Source of the DNA: Pseudomonas yamanorum
Lineage (GTDB): Bacteria; Pseudomonadota; Gammaproteobacteria; Pseudomonadales; Pseudomonadaceae
Assembly: GCF_900105735.1 (NCBI RefSeq)
Contig: NZ_LT629793.1
Span: 5,146,001-5,210,000 of the forward strand
Length of the DNA stretch: 64,000 nt
Direction of reading: 5' to 3'
The notes beneath the pieces are model-generated. The model did no database searches. It was not told where the DNA came from and saw nothing but the letters and a program-made list of their open reading frames with translations. Below, one piece after another: positions 15,855 to 23,811 of the stretch; the stretch's first letter is position 1, and each line of letters opens with the position of its first letter. The position numbers and the translations under genes are program-made.

Positions 15855-16655
15855 TCAGGTCGAGCTGTATGCCTCCAACCACTCATCAACACTCTGATCC
15901 TGGGGTGGCTTAGGGGTGTGTATAGGGGGGGAAGGAATGGTCTTGTAACCTTCCTTCCTTATTACCTTGTTTCCGTAGTTTGAAACACACGTAGTTGTAA
16001 TCGGCTGAAGCCCTTGTGGTTCGTGGTCTGTAGCCATTTCCTTGTCCGGATCTCTTGTCCGGAAGTTGTCCGGCGCTTGTCCGGAAATTGTCCGGATGTT
16101 GTCCGGCAAAATGGCTGCTCTGAATTGCTCTGCGGTCAGACTGACCGGTACCAGACTGCCGACTTTGAAACGGTCATCAGTCACTGATCCAGTCACTAGG
16201 ACGCTACGTAGCTTCCCCATGTAATCGTGCATAGCTGCCAGCCGCCGAGGAAAAGGCAGGCCGGTCCCCATCCAGAACTTGTAGAAATGGCTTCGCTTAC
16301 CGATGCGAAATTGTCCTTTCGGTAGCAGAGCGCCAGCCTTGGCCGTAGCCGTGTTCCGCTGACGTGTCAGATCAGCGTTGAACACTGCGTAGACAGATTG
16401 GCCTGACAGTATCGAGACAAATTGAAGGGTGATACCAGCACTCCGGGTTTTGCCGTAATGCCCAGTTGAATAGCCTACGTACTCAAAAGCATCCATGCCC
16501 ACCGACATAAGTGCCTCCCGACAAAGCCGGGCTGTATTGGTGGTGATCCACTCAGGCGGCACGAGCTTGCCGCTCGCCGGTTGAATGGCGAGCTGCCCAA
16601 GCTCAATGCTCACCGCGTCGCCACGGCTAAGTAGTTTTGTGGCTAGGCATTCCAC
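15855..16655 (-). CDS. Pseudomonas prophage protein containing iterons
   Basis: 266 residues from GTG 16655, with GAGG 8 bases before it. The body includes YVGYSTGHYGKTRSAGITLQ and HFYKFWMGTGLPFPRRLAAM; I know similar proteins only as hypothetical prophage proteins of pseudomonads, where they sit in the early region. The C-terminal third is polar and Pro-rich, likely disordered. The DNA for residues about 184-205 is six 11-bp-spaced copies of TTGTCCGG, as the lambda O gene carries its origin iterons. A replication-initiation role is an inference from that alone. It ends with QSVDEWLEAYSST. It follows the small winged-helix gene at 16771. Confidence 0.75.
   Translation of the reverse strand: MECLATKLLSRGDAVSIELGQLAIQPASGKLVPPEWITTNTARLCREALMSVGMDAFEYVGYSTGHYGKTRSAGITLQFVSILSGQSVYAVFNADLTRQRNTATAKAGALLPKGQFRIGKRSHFYKFWMGTGLPFPRRLAAMHDYMGKLRSVLVTGSVTDDRFKVGSLVPVSLTAEQFRAAILPDNIRTISGQAPDNFRTRDPDKEMATDHEPQGLQPITTTCVSNYGNKVIRKEGYKTIPSPPIHTPKPPQDQSVDEWLEAYSST
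16042..16106. repeat. Six iteron-like repeats TTGTCCGG
   Basis: Copies start at 16042, 16055, 16066, 16077, 16088 and 16099: one 13-base step, then four exact 11-base steps, so the sites lie on one face of the helix. They lie inside the 266-residue gene. One more TTGTCCGG occurs at 17365, in the control region between 17326 and 17439. Confidence 0.8.
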
Positions 16656-16770
16656 TGAATCGACCTCAGCGTAATTCGGCTGGATTACCAGCGTGCCGAA
16701 GCCCGCTGGCGGCTCACAGGCAGGCGCCAGGGGGGCGCCGCAAAAATGCGGCGACCCAGCGGTCTCCGGA

Positions 16771-17007
16771 TTAAGACGCTTCGCGCATCAGGATGTACTT
16801 GGCCACGCGGTGTGGCGGTCGGCCTGGCTCAGTGGACTGGTGCGTCCAATAGGTGCGGATCTCATGACCCTTTTTCCTGAGGCGGCGGATTGTGTTGGGG
16901 GGCTGGACGATATCCAGGTCCTTGGCGGCTTCGATGGTCGATACTGGCCCGTTTCGCAGGGCCTCCATCATCTTGCAGTCTTGCTCTGTTGAAGAATGAC
17001 GTGTCAT
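16771..17007 (-). CDS. Winged-helix/HTH phage regulator, 78 residues
   Basis: The product MTRHSSTEQDCKMMEALRNG continues with PVSTIEAAKDLDIVQPPNTIRRLRKKG, a helix-turn-helix of the kind seen in small prophage proteins, followed by a short wing (HEIRTYWTHQ) and a tail with YILMREAS. It probably binds DNA in the element's early region. It sits between the 266-residue gene and the excisionase-like gene, all on the minus strand. Confidence 0.75.
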   Translation of the reverse strand: MTRHSSTEQDCKMMEALRNGPVSTIEAAKDLDIVQPPNTIRRLRKKGHEIRTYWTHQSTEPGRPPHRVAKYILMREAS

Positions 17008-17125
17008 AGTTTGCCCTTCACGTTGGTGCTATCCAGTGTGTTTACGCTAAGGCGGTGCTCTAACACCGCCTTAGCAATCCCCCGCGCAGCCCTGCGCAAA
17101 TCCCGCCCCTTACTCTTTCCACGCT

Positions 17126-17326
17126 TCACCGTGTTCCAGCCTTTGCAGCGCGCTCAATCCACGCTCTGAGCTCTGTCATCAGGATCAACCTGCGGCGCCC
17201 AAGCTTGAATGCTTTCAGATCTCCGGAGGCAATGAGCTCGTAAACGCCGGAGCGGGAGTAGCCGACGATGCGGGCGGCGCCCTCTACGCTTACCGAAAGC
17301 GGTTCAATCTGTTCAGAAGATGTCAT
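17126..17326 (-). CDS. Excisionase-like HTH protein (AlpA/MerR type)
   Basis: 66 residues with one helix-turn-helix: VSVEGAARIVGYSRSGVYEL, then IASGDLKAFKLGRRRLILMTELRAW, the pattern of AlpA-like regulators and excisionases (HTH_17). Such proteins bend att DNA to favour excision or activate the integrase gene. Its position near the integrase and its size fit. The start codon faces the divergent 180-residue gene across 112 bases. Confidence 0.85.
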   Translation of the reverse strand: MTSSEQIEPLSVSVEGAARIVGYSRSGVYELIASGDLKAFKLGRRRLILMTELRAWIERAAKAGTR

Positions 17327-17438
17327 GTCTTTATCCTTGATCGATGCGGCGGACTGTACGATACTTGTCCGGACGTAAACATCCTATTTGTAAGTAACAC
17401 GCTCTGCAAGCAAAATATTTGTAGACGCAAGGAGTCGA

Positions 17439-17981
17439 ATGATGGCAAACCGCTCAAAAAAAGTCGTCCTATCGGCGAGGGTTGATCCGTACCTGAAGGC
17501 GGCGCTGGAGTTATTGGCGGCTTCTCAAAAAGAAAAGATCGTGAAGCTGTTGGAGACGTTTATTGAGAACGGCATGCACGACTTTTATGTCGTTAACCCC
17601 TTCCTTGCGAAAAGTGGTGAGGCAGAGAAAACCAGCTTCATGAACGTGTTCACGGCGATATGGAGCGAAGATGAGGTTGTTTATAAACTAAGGGCCGGTG
17701 TACTTGGCCCGCAGTACGCTGGTGAGACTGCTTGGCGGCAAGCAATGGTTGTTACCGGTGACCACTATTTCAAAGGGACTGATGATCTATACGGAGATTT
17801 AAACGGCCTTAGCGAGAAATGGGGTTACAAGGCTGAATACAACTATTTCCTGGACATGGAAAAAGTGAGGTCAGAATGGCCTCTGATCGAGAGCTACGTT
17901 AGCTTCATAGAAAACAACAAGCCTTTCGAGCCTTTCTATGAGGACTACAAGAGGATGTTGGAGCAGTCCAAAGCTAAATAA
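17439..17981 (+). CDS. Hypothetical protein with RHH-like start, 180 residues
   Basis: AAGGAG precedes ATG 17439 (an adjacent ATG at 17442 is equally possible). The first 50 residues, KKVVLSARVDPYLKAALELL then ASQKEKIVKLLETFIENG, resemble a ribbon-helix-helix DNA-binding domain. The remaining part is rich in Tyr, Trp and Phe and not recognised. It lies opposite the excisionase-like gene, a place where phage repressors often sit, so a repressor or immunity role is possible. Its 3' end overlaps the end of the convergent integrase gene by 8 bases. AT-rich relative to the chromosome. Confidence 0.7.
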   Translation: MMANRSKKVVLSARVDPYLKAALELLAASQKEKIVKLLETFIENGMHDFYVVNPFLAKSGEAEKTSFMNVFTAIWSEDEVVYKLRAGVLGPQYAGETAWRQAMVVTGDHYFKGTDDLYGDLNGLSEKWGYKAEYNYFLDMEKVRSEWPLIESYVSFIENNKPFEPFYEDYKRMLEQSKAK

Positions 17982-19215
17982 GCTCAACCGCGGCGGCTTT
18001 TGTTCCTGGCGCCAGATGTGCGTAGCGCAGTGTCATTTTAATATCGGCGTGCCCCAGCAGATCCCGTACCGTGTTGAGCGGTACGCCAGCCATTACCAGG
18101 CGTGAAGCGAAGTCGTGGCGCATATCGTGCCAGCGGAACCCGTCGATCTGCGCCCGCTCAAGCAACTTGAGCCAGGCGCTTTTCACGTCCTCAAAGCGAC
18201 CGCCGCCCTGACCTGGAAACACATACGGCGACTTGCTCACCTGCTTCTTCCAGGCTTCCAGCGCACCAATGGTCTCCTTGTTCATCGGGATGTGGCGCGT
18301 ATCGCTTGTCTTGGTGGTGGCCCCGGCTACTGTGATTGTCTTCGTGTCGAAGTTCACCGCTGACCATTTCAAGTCAAATAGCTCTCCGCGCCTCATGCCT
18401 GTATTCAACGATACCAGGACCATTGGCTTCAGGTGATCGGTGAAAGGCAGTTCCAGCAGGCTTGGCATCGGCTCTCTGTGGCGGTCCGTCCGCCAGGTGT
18501 TTGCACTCTCGCGCTCGGCCCTCATTTCATCCTGTCGAGCGTCCAGGGCGTCGCGTAGACGCTTGGTCTCGTCAGCATCCAGGTAGCGAATCACCCCCTT
18601 TGAATCGACCTTGAGCTGTTTCAGCTTGGCCAGAGGGTGCTCATCGATGTAATCCCACTCGACCGCCCGGCTGAATACTCCGCTGATAGAGCCCATTTTC
18701 CGGTTGACCGTGGAGGGCTTGTTGCCGGCCTGCATCCATCCTGTGCGGATCAGCTCCAGGTCTCGCCCGGTGATCGCGTCCAAGCGCTGGGGCATGATTG
18801 GGTCGAAGTTATTGCTGAGGGTGTGCTGCGTCTTCTCATGGCCTTTGTGATGGGCTTTGAACCACGGCATATAGGTATCGTCGATAAAATCGCGCAGACA
18901 GGGCAGGGTGGCGCCTCTGCGGCCTTGAGTGACAGCCAGGGGCTCGCCATGGGTTCGAGCCTCCGCCAGGTACTGAGTGGCCTCGGTGCGAGCTTGATCA
19001 AGCGTGAGAATTCCGACACGGCCTAAAGTCTTCTTCCGGCCGCGGGCCCAGGAGACGACGTAAGACTTTGCGCCTGCGGCGGTAACTCGCACGAACAGAC
19101 CGCCGACGGTGGTATCGTGAACTTCGTATTCGTTGCCAGTGACCTGCAGTGATCCCAGCAGTTTGGCTGTTAGCTTCTCTTTCAATTTGTTCCCATGGGT
19201 GCATGGTGGGTGCAA
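17974..19215 (-). CDS. int: Tyrosine integrase of the element
   Basis: Site-specific recombinase of about 413 residues with an N-terminal DUF4102/arm-binding part (TVGGLFVRVTAAGAKSYVVS), a SAM-like core-binding domain, and the catalytic domain: Arg in NTGMRRGELFDLKW, then HDMRHDFASR, LLGHADIKMTLRYAHL with the Tyr nucleophile. All catalytic residues are present, so it may still be active. It is coded inside attR, reading inward, as expected for a tRNA-borne element. The annotated start is TTG 19215; the first codons lie on the arm-type repeats, and a TTG at codon 11 is another option. No ribosome site decides. Confidence 0.93.
   Translation of the reverse strand: MHPPCTHGNKLKEKLTAKLLGSLQVTGNEYEVHDTTVGGLFVRVTAAGAKSYVVSWARGRKKTLGRVGILTLDQARTEATQYLAEARTHGEPLAVTQGRRGATLPCLRDFIDDTYMPWFKAHHKGHEKTQHTLSNNFDPIMPQRLDAITGRDLELIRTGWMQAGNKPSTVNRKMGSISGVFSRAVEWDYIDEHPLAKLKQLKVDSKGVIRYLDADETKRLRDALDARQDEMRAERESANTWRTDRHREPMPSLLELPFTDHLKPMVLVSLNTGMRRGELFDLKWSAVNFDTKTITVAGATTKTSDTRHIPMNKETIGALEAWKKQVSKSPYVFPGQGGGRFEDVKSAWLKLLERAQIDGFRWHDMRHDFASRLVMAGVPLNTVRDLLGHADIKMTLRYAHLAPGTKAAAVELI
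19196..19214 (+). repeat. Integrase arm-type sites, right end
   Basis: TGGGTGCA at 19196-19203 and 19207-19214, 11 bases apart, matching the pair at 5882-5889 and 5893-5900. They overlap the first codons of the integrase gene, so integrase binding could also repress its own expression. Confidence 0.7.
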
Positions 19216-19307
19216 AAAGAACTATACGGGGTCGTTTTTACGGACACAACCGGACGCAAGAGCCAATAAATTCGGGGATTCCCCAATGGTGACTGGGCTT
19301 TATATGA

Positions 19308-19354
19308 CCCTCCTAAGGGGAAGGTTGGCCGTTCGAACCGGCCCTGGGACACCA
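19308..19354 (+). repeat. attR, 47-bp direct repeat
   Basis: Identical to 5787-5833, from CCCTCCTAAGG to the CCA end. It is a stranded tRNA 3' end, the original chromosomal half of the gene. Confidence 0.95.
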
Positions 19355-19391
19355 CATAATCGTTCCTGCCCCCGCGGCCGGAACGTCAGCA

Positions 19392-19426
19392 AGCCCCGAT
19401 CAGATTTATCTGGCGGGGCTTTTTTG
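19392..19426 (+). terminator. Original terminator of tRNA-Arg(CCT)
   Basis: AGCCCCG pairs with CGGGGCT, followed by TTTTTT. It sits just right of attR, where the uninterrupted tRNA gene would have ended. The rest of 19216-19696 holds attR and no gene that I can support. Confidence 0.8.
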
Positions 19427-19696
19427 TGGCCGGGCGTTTGAGTGCGGCAGTCTTTTCAAACACCAACCGAACCTTGCCCGCGTTTGAGGTTCACACGGGA
19501 GGCATGGGTGGGGCGGAGCAAGTACTCGTCTGCATCGTGTACCTCGCAGGTCACTGTCGAGCGTCTGACACGTAGCCAATTGGCATGAGCAAAATATTCC
19601 CCGGCAACCGCGTGTTTTGGCTGTCCGGACCCGACGACCCGGGACTATCATTCCGGTAGTCCTGACACCCACTGCAAGGAGCCGCTCGGAACGCCG

Positions 19697-21079
19697 ATGC
19701 GCCAGATCTGGAAACCTTTTCGAGCCCTTTATTTTGCTTCCCTGATGATGCTGATCGGCTCTGGCCTGCTCAGTACTTACCTGGCCTTGCGCTTGGCGGC
19801 AGATCACGTCGACAGCCTGTGGGTGGGTGCGTTGATGGCTGCCAACTATTTTGGCCTGGTATTGGGGGGCAAGATCGGTCACCGCCTGATTGGCCGCGTC
19901 GGGCATATCCGTGCCTACGCCACCTGTGCAGGGATCGTCGGCGCGGCGGTGTTGGGCCACGGGCTGATCAACTGGCTGCCAGCCTGGATTGTGCTGCGGA
20001 TGATTGTCGGCCTGGGCATGATGTGCCAGTACATGGTCATCGAGAGTTGGCTTAACGAGCAGGCTGAAGCCAAGCAACGCGGTGCGGTGTTCAGCGGCTA
20101 TATGATTGCGTCGTACCTGGGCCTGGTGCTGGGCCAACTGATCCTTGTGATGCACCCTGAGTTGGGCCTTGAGTTGCTGATGCTGGTCGCGCTGTGTTTT
20201 GCGCTGTGCCTGGTGCCGGTGGCCATGACTCGCCGTATTCACCCGGCACCCCTGCATCCGGCGCCGATGGAGCCGCGCTTCTTTATCAAGCGGGTGCCGC
20301 AGTCCCTCAGTACGGTGTTGGGGGCCGGGCTGATTGTGGGTTCCTTCTATGGTTTGGCGCCGCTTTACGCGTCCCAGCAGGGGCTGACTACGGAGCAGGT
20401 CGGTCTGTTCATGGGTAGCTGTATTTTCGCCGGGCTGCTGGTGCAGTGGCCGTTGGGCTGGTTGTCCGATCGGTATGACCGCGCGCTGTTGATTCGCTGC
20501 TTTGCCTTGTGCCTGGCGGTGGCTGCGTTGCCGTTGGCGATCATGACCCAGGTGCCGTTGGAAGTGCTGTTTGTCGCAGGCTTTCTCTGTTCTCTGGTGC
20601 AGTTCTGCCTCTACCCGCTGGCCGTGGCGTTTTCCAACGACCACGTCGAGGGTGATCGCCGGGTGTCGCTTACGGCGATGTTGCTGGTGACCTACGGTAT
20701 CGGCGCCAGTGTCGGCCCGCTGTTGGCCGGTGTGGTGATGAAGCTGTTCGGCAGCCACATGCTGTATGCGTTTTTCAGCCTGTGTGCGTTGATCCTGGTG
20801 TGGCGCATCCGGCCCAAGGCCGTCACCAACCTTCATCAGGTGGACGATGCACCGCTGCATCACGTGGCGATGCCTGACAGCATGTCCAGTTCGCCGCTGG
20901 TGGCGTGTCTCGACCCGCGAGTGGACGAGCAGGTGGTGCAGGAGCAGATGCAGACCGCGGTTCCGGACCCTGAGCCTGAAGTCGATCCCGAGGTGGAGGG
21001 GCCATCACCCGTCACCGAGCCCCCGGAGCATCCGGACCCGGATGATCACCCTCACGACTTGAGCAGGGCGCGCCCCTGA
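19697..21079 (+). CDS. MFS transporter, YcaD-like
   Basis: Twelve hydrophobic helices over the first 375 residues; the inter-helix loop motif GKIGHRLIGRVGHIRA and the WLSDRYDRALLIR loop are the two halves of the MFS signature. Substrate unknown. An N-terminal Arg and FRALYFASLMMLIGSGLLST match the YcaD-type family. The last 85 residues are an unusual acidic, Pro-rich soluble tail (PEPEVDPEVEGPSPVTEPPE) not needed for transport, probably cytoplasmic. AAGGAG lies about 14 bases before ATG 19697, rather far. Convergent with the PilZ gene, sharing the terminator at 21084. Confidence 0.88.
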   Translation: MRQIWKPFRALYFASLMMLIGSGLLSTYLALRLAADHVDSLWVGALMAANYFGLVLGGKIGHRLIGRVGHIRAYATCAGIVGAAVLGHGLINWLPAWIVLRMIVGLGMMCQYMVIESWLNEQAEAKQRGAVFSGYMIASYLGLVLGQLILVMHPELGLELLMLVALCFALCLVPVAMTRRIHPAPLHPAPMEPRFFIKRVPQSLSTVLGAGLIVGSFYGLAPLYASQQGLTTEQVGLFMGSCIFAGLLVQWPLGWLSDRYDRALLIRCFALCLAVAALPLAIMTQVPLEVLFVAGFLCSLVQFCLYPLAVAFSNDHVEGDRRVSLTAMLLVTYGIGASVGPLLAGVVMKLFGSHMLYAFFSLCALILVWRIRPKAVTNLHQVDDAPLHHVAMPDSMSSSPLVACLDPRVDEQVVQEQMQTAVPDPEPEVDPEVEGPSPVTEPPEHPDPDDHPHDLSRARP

Positions 21080-21083
21080 AAGC

Positions 21084-21121
21084 AAAAACGGGCAGTTCCC
21101 TTGAGGAACTGCCCGTTTTTC
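21084..21121. terminator. Bidirectional terminator between convergent genes
   Basis: AAAAACGGGCAGTTCC pairs with GGAACTGCCCGTTTTT; T runs on both strands. Confidence 0.92.
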
Positions 21122-21139
21122 TATCGCGATCTTTAGTGT

Positions 21140-21889
21140 TTAAAAATCATCGTCCTTGTCGAAGCGGCGAGCTTCACGCTGCAGTTGATACACAAACCGC
21201 TCGACCTGACGCTGCACCAGCCCGCTCATGTTATGAAAGCGTACGCCGGCGAAGGTGGTGTTGATCCTTTCTTCGAAGTGCAGGTAACGCAGTTCCACCG
21301 AGGTGGTCATGCTGCCAAAGGGCAGGGCGGCGATAAACCGGTCGTAGACCTGGCCCAGTTGCAGGCGCTCGGAGATGTCCCCTTCGAAACGCAATTTGCA
21401 GCCGGTGGCGGAAATGTCCAGCAACTTGCCACTGATGGGGGCCTTGAGTTTCTCGCCACCCAGTTCGACGCTGACCAGTTGCGCCAGCTTCAGGGCGGCG
21501 CGGAAGGCATTGCGACGCTGATGGTAGATCACTTCGTCGGGCATGCTGCCGCGGTAGATGCGGTGGCCGCCAGCTTCGTCGATGGTCAGGGTGCCGTTGC
21601 TTTCCCAGGCCACTCGCACGCCATCGTGGAAACCTTCGATACGGAAAGCTTCGCCATTCTCAAGGTAGCGTTCGCCGTCCCGCGGGATCATTTCGTCCAG
21701 GGCCAGCGTCTTGCTGTCCCGGTCGATTTCCACCAGGTAGCTTTGAAAGCGCTGGTTGCGTTCGTGGAAGGTGATGATCAGCGGATCATGGCTCTCTTGT
21801 AGCATCCGCAAGGTGCCCGCGATTTCCAGCGGCGTGGTAAGTACCTTGGGTGGCTGCGGAGCATCTTCCGCGTTAGGGGCGTTGAACAC
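21140..21889 (-). CDS. ycgR: PilZ/YcgR-type flagellar brake protein
   Basis: 249 residues. The N-terminal YcgR domain (about 20-115) is followed by a PilZ domain with RRNAFR (125-130) and DISATG (158-163), the two motifs that hold cyclic-di-GMP. Bound to the nucleotide, such proteins slow or bias the flagellar motor. The start is GTG 21889 ([14 protein letters not shown]), with GGAAGAACC just before; the longer frame upstream is intergenic. It follows flgN on the same strand, in keeping with a motility role. Confidence 0.88.
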   Translation of the reverse strand: MFNAPNAEDAPQPPKVLTTPLEIAGTLRMLQESHDPLIITFHERNQRFQSYLVEIDRDSKTLALDEMIPRDGERYLENGEAFRIEGFHDGVRVAWESNGTLTIDEAGGHRIYRGSMPDEVIYHQRRNAFRAALKLAQLVSVELGGEKLKAPISGKLLDISATGCKLRFEGDISERLQLGQVYDRFIAALPFGSMTTSVELRYLHFEERINTTFAGVRFHNMSGLVQRQVERFVYQLQREARRFDKDDDF

Positions 21890-21984
21890 GGTTCTTCCAT
21901 CTCCAGACAAAATACGACTACACGCAAGTGCTTTCATTTTGCCAGCATGTGACGCGCCTTGGATAGGGCGCGCGTGAGCTGGTT

Positions 21985-22452
21985 TCAGGCTTGGCTGCGG
22001 GTGCTTGGCTTGGCCAGGCGTGAGGTGGAGCCTTGAGCGTTGTAGAGGGCCGGAGGCTCGCCGCCGTGGAGGATACGCAACTGGTTGGCGGTGGTGGCTT
22101 GTTGCAGCTGGATCGCCTGGCCGTTGAGGAGGTTGGTTTCCTGGCACAGGGTCAGCAATTGGTTGAGTTCTTTGCTTTGGGCCAGCAACTGGTCGCCCAC
22201 CGTAGAGTGGCTGGCGAGTTGCTCCAGGCCTTTGTGGTCGGCCGAAAGGCCCAGGCTGACGAGAATCTGGCTGCGCTTCTTGCCGTGCTGTTCCAGCAGG
22301 ACGATCAGCGATTGCTTGCGCGCCAGAATTTCTTCCAGCATGCGCATGTCCCGCCCGAACAGGGCCAGGGACTCTTCCCGAAGTAGCTCCAGCAACTGCT
22401 GTGCGGGAGGCAGGTCTTCAATGATCAGTTGTAGCAAGTTTTCGTCGTGCAT
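21985..22452 (-). CDS. flgN: Flagellar chaperone FlgN
   Basis: 155-residue helical protein that keeps hook-filament junction proteins FlgK and FlgL unfolded until export. It begins [20 protein letters not shown], with heptad-like helices and a Ser/Ala-rich tail. It lies downstream of flgM on the same strand (48 bases apart), the usual flgM-flgN pair under FliA control. Confidence 0.9.
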   Translation of the reverse strand: MHDENLLQLIIEDLPPAQQLLELLREESLALFGRDMRMLEEILARKQSLIVLLEQHGKKRSQILVSLGLSADHKGLEQLASHSTVGDQLLAQSKELNQLLTLCQETNLLNGQAIQLQQATTANQLRILHGGEPPALYNAQGSTSRLAKPSTRSQA

Positions 22453-22500
22453 GGCTGGCCTTGGGTTTTAAGCGTCCAAAAGCCTGGCGCAGGCCTTTGC

Positions 22501-22824
22501 CTAGCGCTCGGCTTCGAAGTTAAGCAGCTTGCTGGCTACACGGTTGCTGTCGACCTTATAGCTGCCATCCGCAATCGCCTGCTTCAATTCAGCCACGCGG
22601 GCTTTATTGACAACTGGCTGATCGCTCAGCGAGTCAGTGACCTTCTGCAACTGTTGAGCCTCATTGCTCAGGTGTACCGATTCCCCGCTTTGGCTCGCGC
22701 CGGCCTGTTCTGTCTTGGCAGGCAGAGGCTGGGACTTGGCTTCAACGCTGTCTTTGGCACCGTTGGTGCGCGAAGAACCGGGCGTTGGCAGGGCGTTATT
22801 CAAACGACTGAAATCGATGACCAT
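22501..22824 (-). CDS. flgM: Anti-sigma-28 factor FlgM
   Basis: 107 residues from ATG 22824 ([18 protein letters not shown]), preceded by AGAGG. FlgM binds FliA (sigma-28) and is exported when the hook is complete. The C-terminal part ([20 protein letters not shown], then [12 protein letters not shown]) is the FliA-binding and export helix region; the N-terminus is disordered as usual. A longer frame from 22983 would start within flgA. A FliA promoter lies 38 bases upstream. Confidence 0.92.
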   Translation of the reverse strand: MVIDFSRLNNALPTPGSSRTNGAKDSVEAKSQPLPAKTEQAGASQSGESVHLSNEAQQLQKVTDSLSDQPVVNKARVAELKQAIADGSYKVDSNRVASKLLNFEAER

Positions 22825-22861
22825 GTTAAAAAAACCTCTGGGTATTTGGACGCTTGCCATG

Positions 22862-22888
22862 TTTTCGGCCATACCCGGACAAACTTTA
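22862..22888 (-). promoter_or_regulatory. FliA (sigma-28) promoter of flgM
   Basis: Minus strand TAAA (22885-22888), 15 bases, then GCCGAAAA (22862-22869); consensus TAAA-N15-GCCGATAA. Confidence 0.8.
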
Positions 22889-22966
22889 GGCTCGATTGAC
22901 AATAAACCTATACGCGATGCCGCGTTGCGCACAGTGTAGGAAAAGCTGGCGTCCGATGCCAGTGAT

Positions 22967-23737
22967 CTATAAAGCCACCTCAACTTGCCCCGGCGCCGTC
23001 ACCCGGGCCTTGATCACGCGGTTGGAGTTGAGGTTCTTCACGCGAATCTGTTCACTCATGCCGCCATTGGAGAGGGCTTCCCCGGGCATTTTTACATTCA
23101 GGCCGCCGCTGCTGGCGGAGATCACCACCTGGTCACCTTTGCGCACCACTTCGGCCTGTTCAAGATGGACCAGGGTAATCACCTGGTCCGTGACCATTGG
23201 TCGGGTAAGTTTCTGCCCGAGCGCCTGATCCAGGGACGTGAGATAGCCCTGATTGATCAGGCTGATGTCCCGCTCGCGCATCGCAATGTCCTCATCACCA
23301 ATGATTCCGGTGCGTTTCAGCGGGCGTGTCACCACCACGACATCGCGGAACAATTTGACCTGGGCCGGCACAAACACCGTCCAGGGCGAGGCGCCTTCGC
23401 AGCGCACCTTCACGGTCACGCGCCCGATGGGCTGGGCAGGACTTTCCAGCGAAGCTGTCAATTCTCTGTCACACATGGGCATGCGCAGGCGCGGATCCAA
23501 CTGGTTGACCTGGATTTCATAGCGGCCCGGTGTCTGCGTCGTCGCCAGATAATCTTCTACAGTGAACTCAAGAAAGCCTTGAGTGACGCCGATAAGTAGA
23601 TCAGGCAAGGTGACGTTATCGGCGCGGGCCGGCTGGCCCGTAGCCAAGGCAAGCAACGCCATCGAGACGCAGAGCAATCTGCGGTACTGTGGGGATCGGA
23701 GGCGTCGGGAAACTGTCGTTTTGATGTCCATGGCCAA
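22967..23737 (-). CDS. flgA: Flagellar P-ring chaperone FlgA
   Basis: 256 residues. A signal peptide ([14 protein letters not shown], cut near residue 39) sends it to the periplasm, where it helps assemble the P ring from FlgI. The C-terminal SAF-like domain includes [20 protein letters not shown] and [12 protein letters not shown]. An ATG two codons further in (MDIKTT) may be the true start. It is divergent from cheV across 74 bases. Confidence 0.93.
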   Translation of the reverse strand: MAMDIKTTVSRRLRSPQYRRLLCVSMALLALATGQPARADNVTLPDLLIGVTQGFLEFTVEDYLATTQTPGRYEIQVNQLDPRLRMPMCDRELTASLESPAQPIGRVTVKVRCEGASPWTVFVPAQVKLFRDVVVVTRPLKRTGIIGDEDIAMRERDISLINQGYLTSLDQALGQKLTRPMVTDQVITLVHLEQAEVVRKGDQVVISASSGGLNVKMPGEALSNGGMSEQIRVKNLNSNRVIKARVTAPGQVEVAL

Positions 23738-23763
23738 TAAAAAAGCAAAGCTCGTGCCGTTTA
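23738..23763 (+). promoter_or_regulatory. Candidate FliA promoter of cheV
   Basis: TAAA at 23738-23741 and GCCGTTTA at 23756-23763, with a 14-base gap instead of 15. It lies 49 bases before the cheV start. Confidence 0.35.
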
Positions 23764-23811
23764 GTGTTGGGTACGCGTCGTACCCCTAAGTTTTAGCGTA
23801 GGAGTCTGTGC

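Larger units (their letters stand above)
5787..19354. mobile_element. Integrated element in tRNA-Arg(CCT), phage remnant with cargo
   Basis: A 13.5-kb block bounded by an exact 47-bp repeat of the tRNA 3' end. A tyrosine integrase sits at the right edge reading inward, with an excisionase-like gene, phage HTH genes, a serine recombinase, a short packaging/tail gene run and AT-rich cargo. No capsid, portal, large terminase, lysis or tail-fibre genes are seen, so it is either a decayed prophage or a satellite-like island. Paired GGGTGCA arm sites lie just inside each end. Confidence 0.93.

Noticed and set aside
16042..16106. CRISPR array or simple microsatellite
   Set aside because: Only 3-5 variable bases between the units and a regular helical period: iteron-like, not CRISPR.
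19406..20863. 485-codon minus-strand frame opposite the MFS gene
   Set aside because: Gln/His/Arg-rich shadow of a membrane-protein gene, with no ribosome site.
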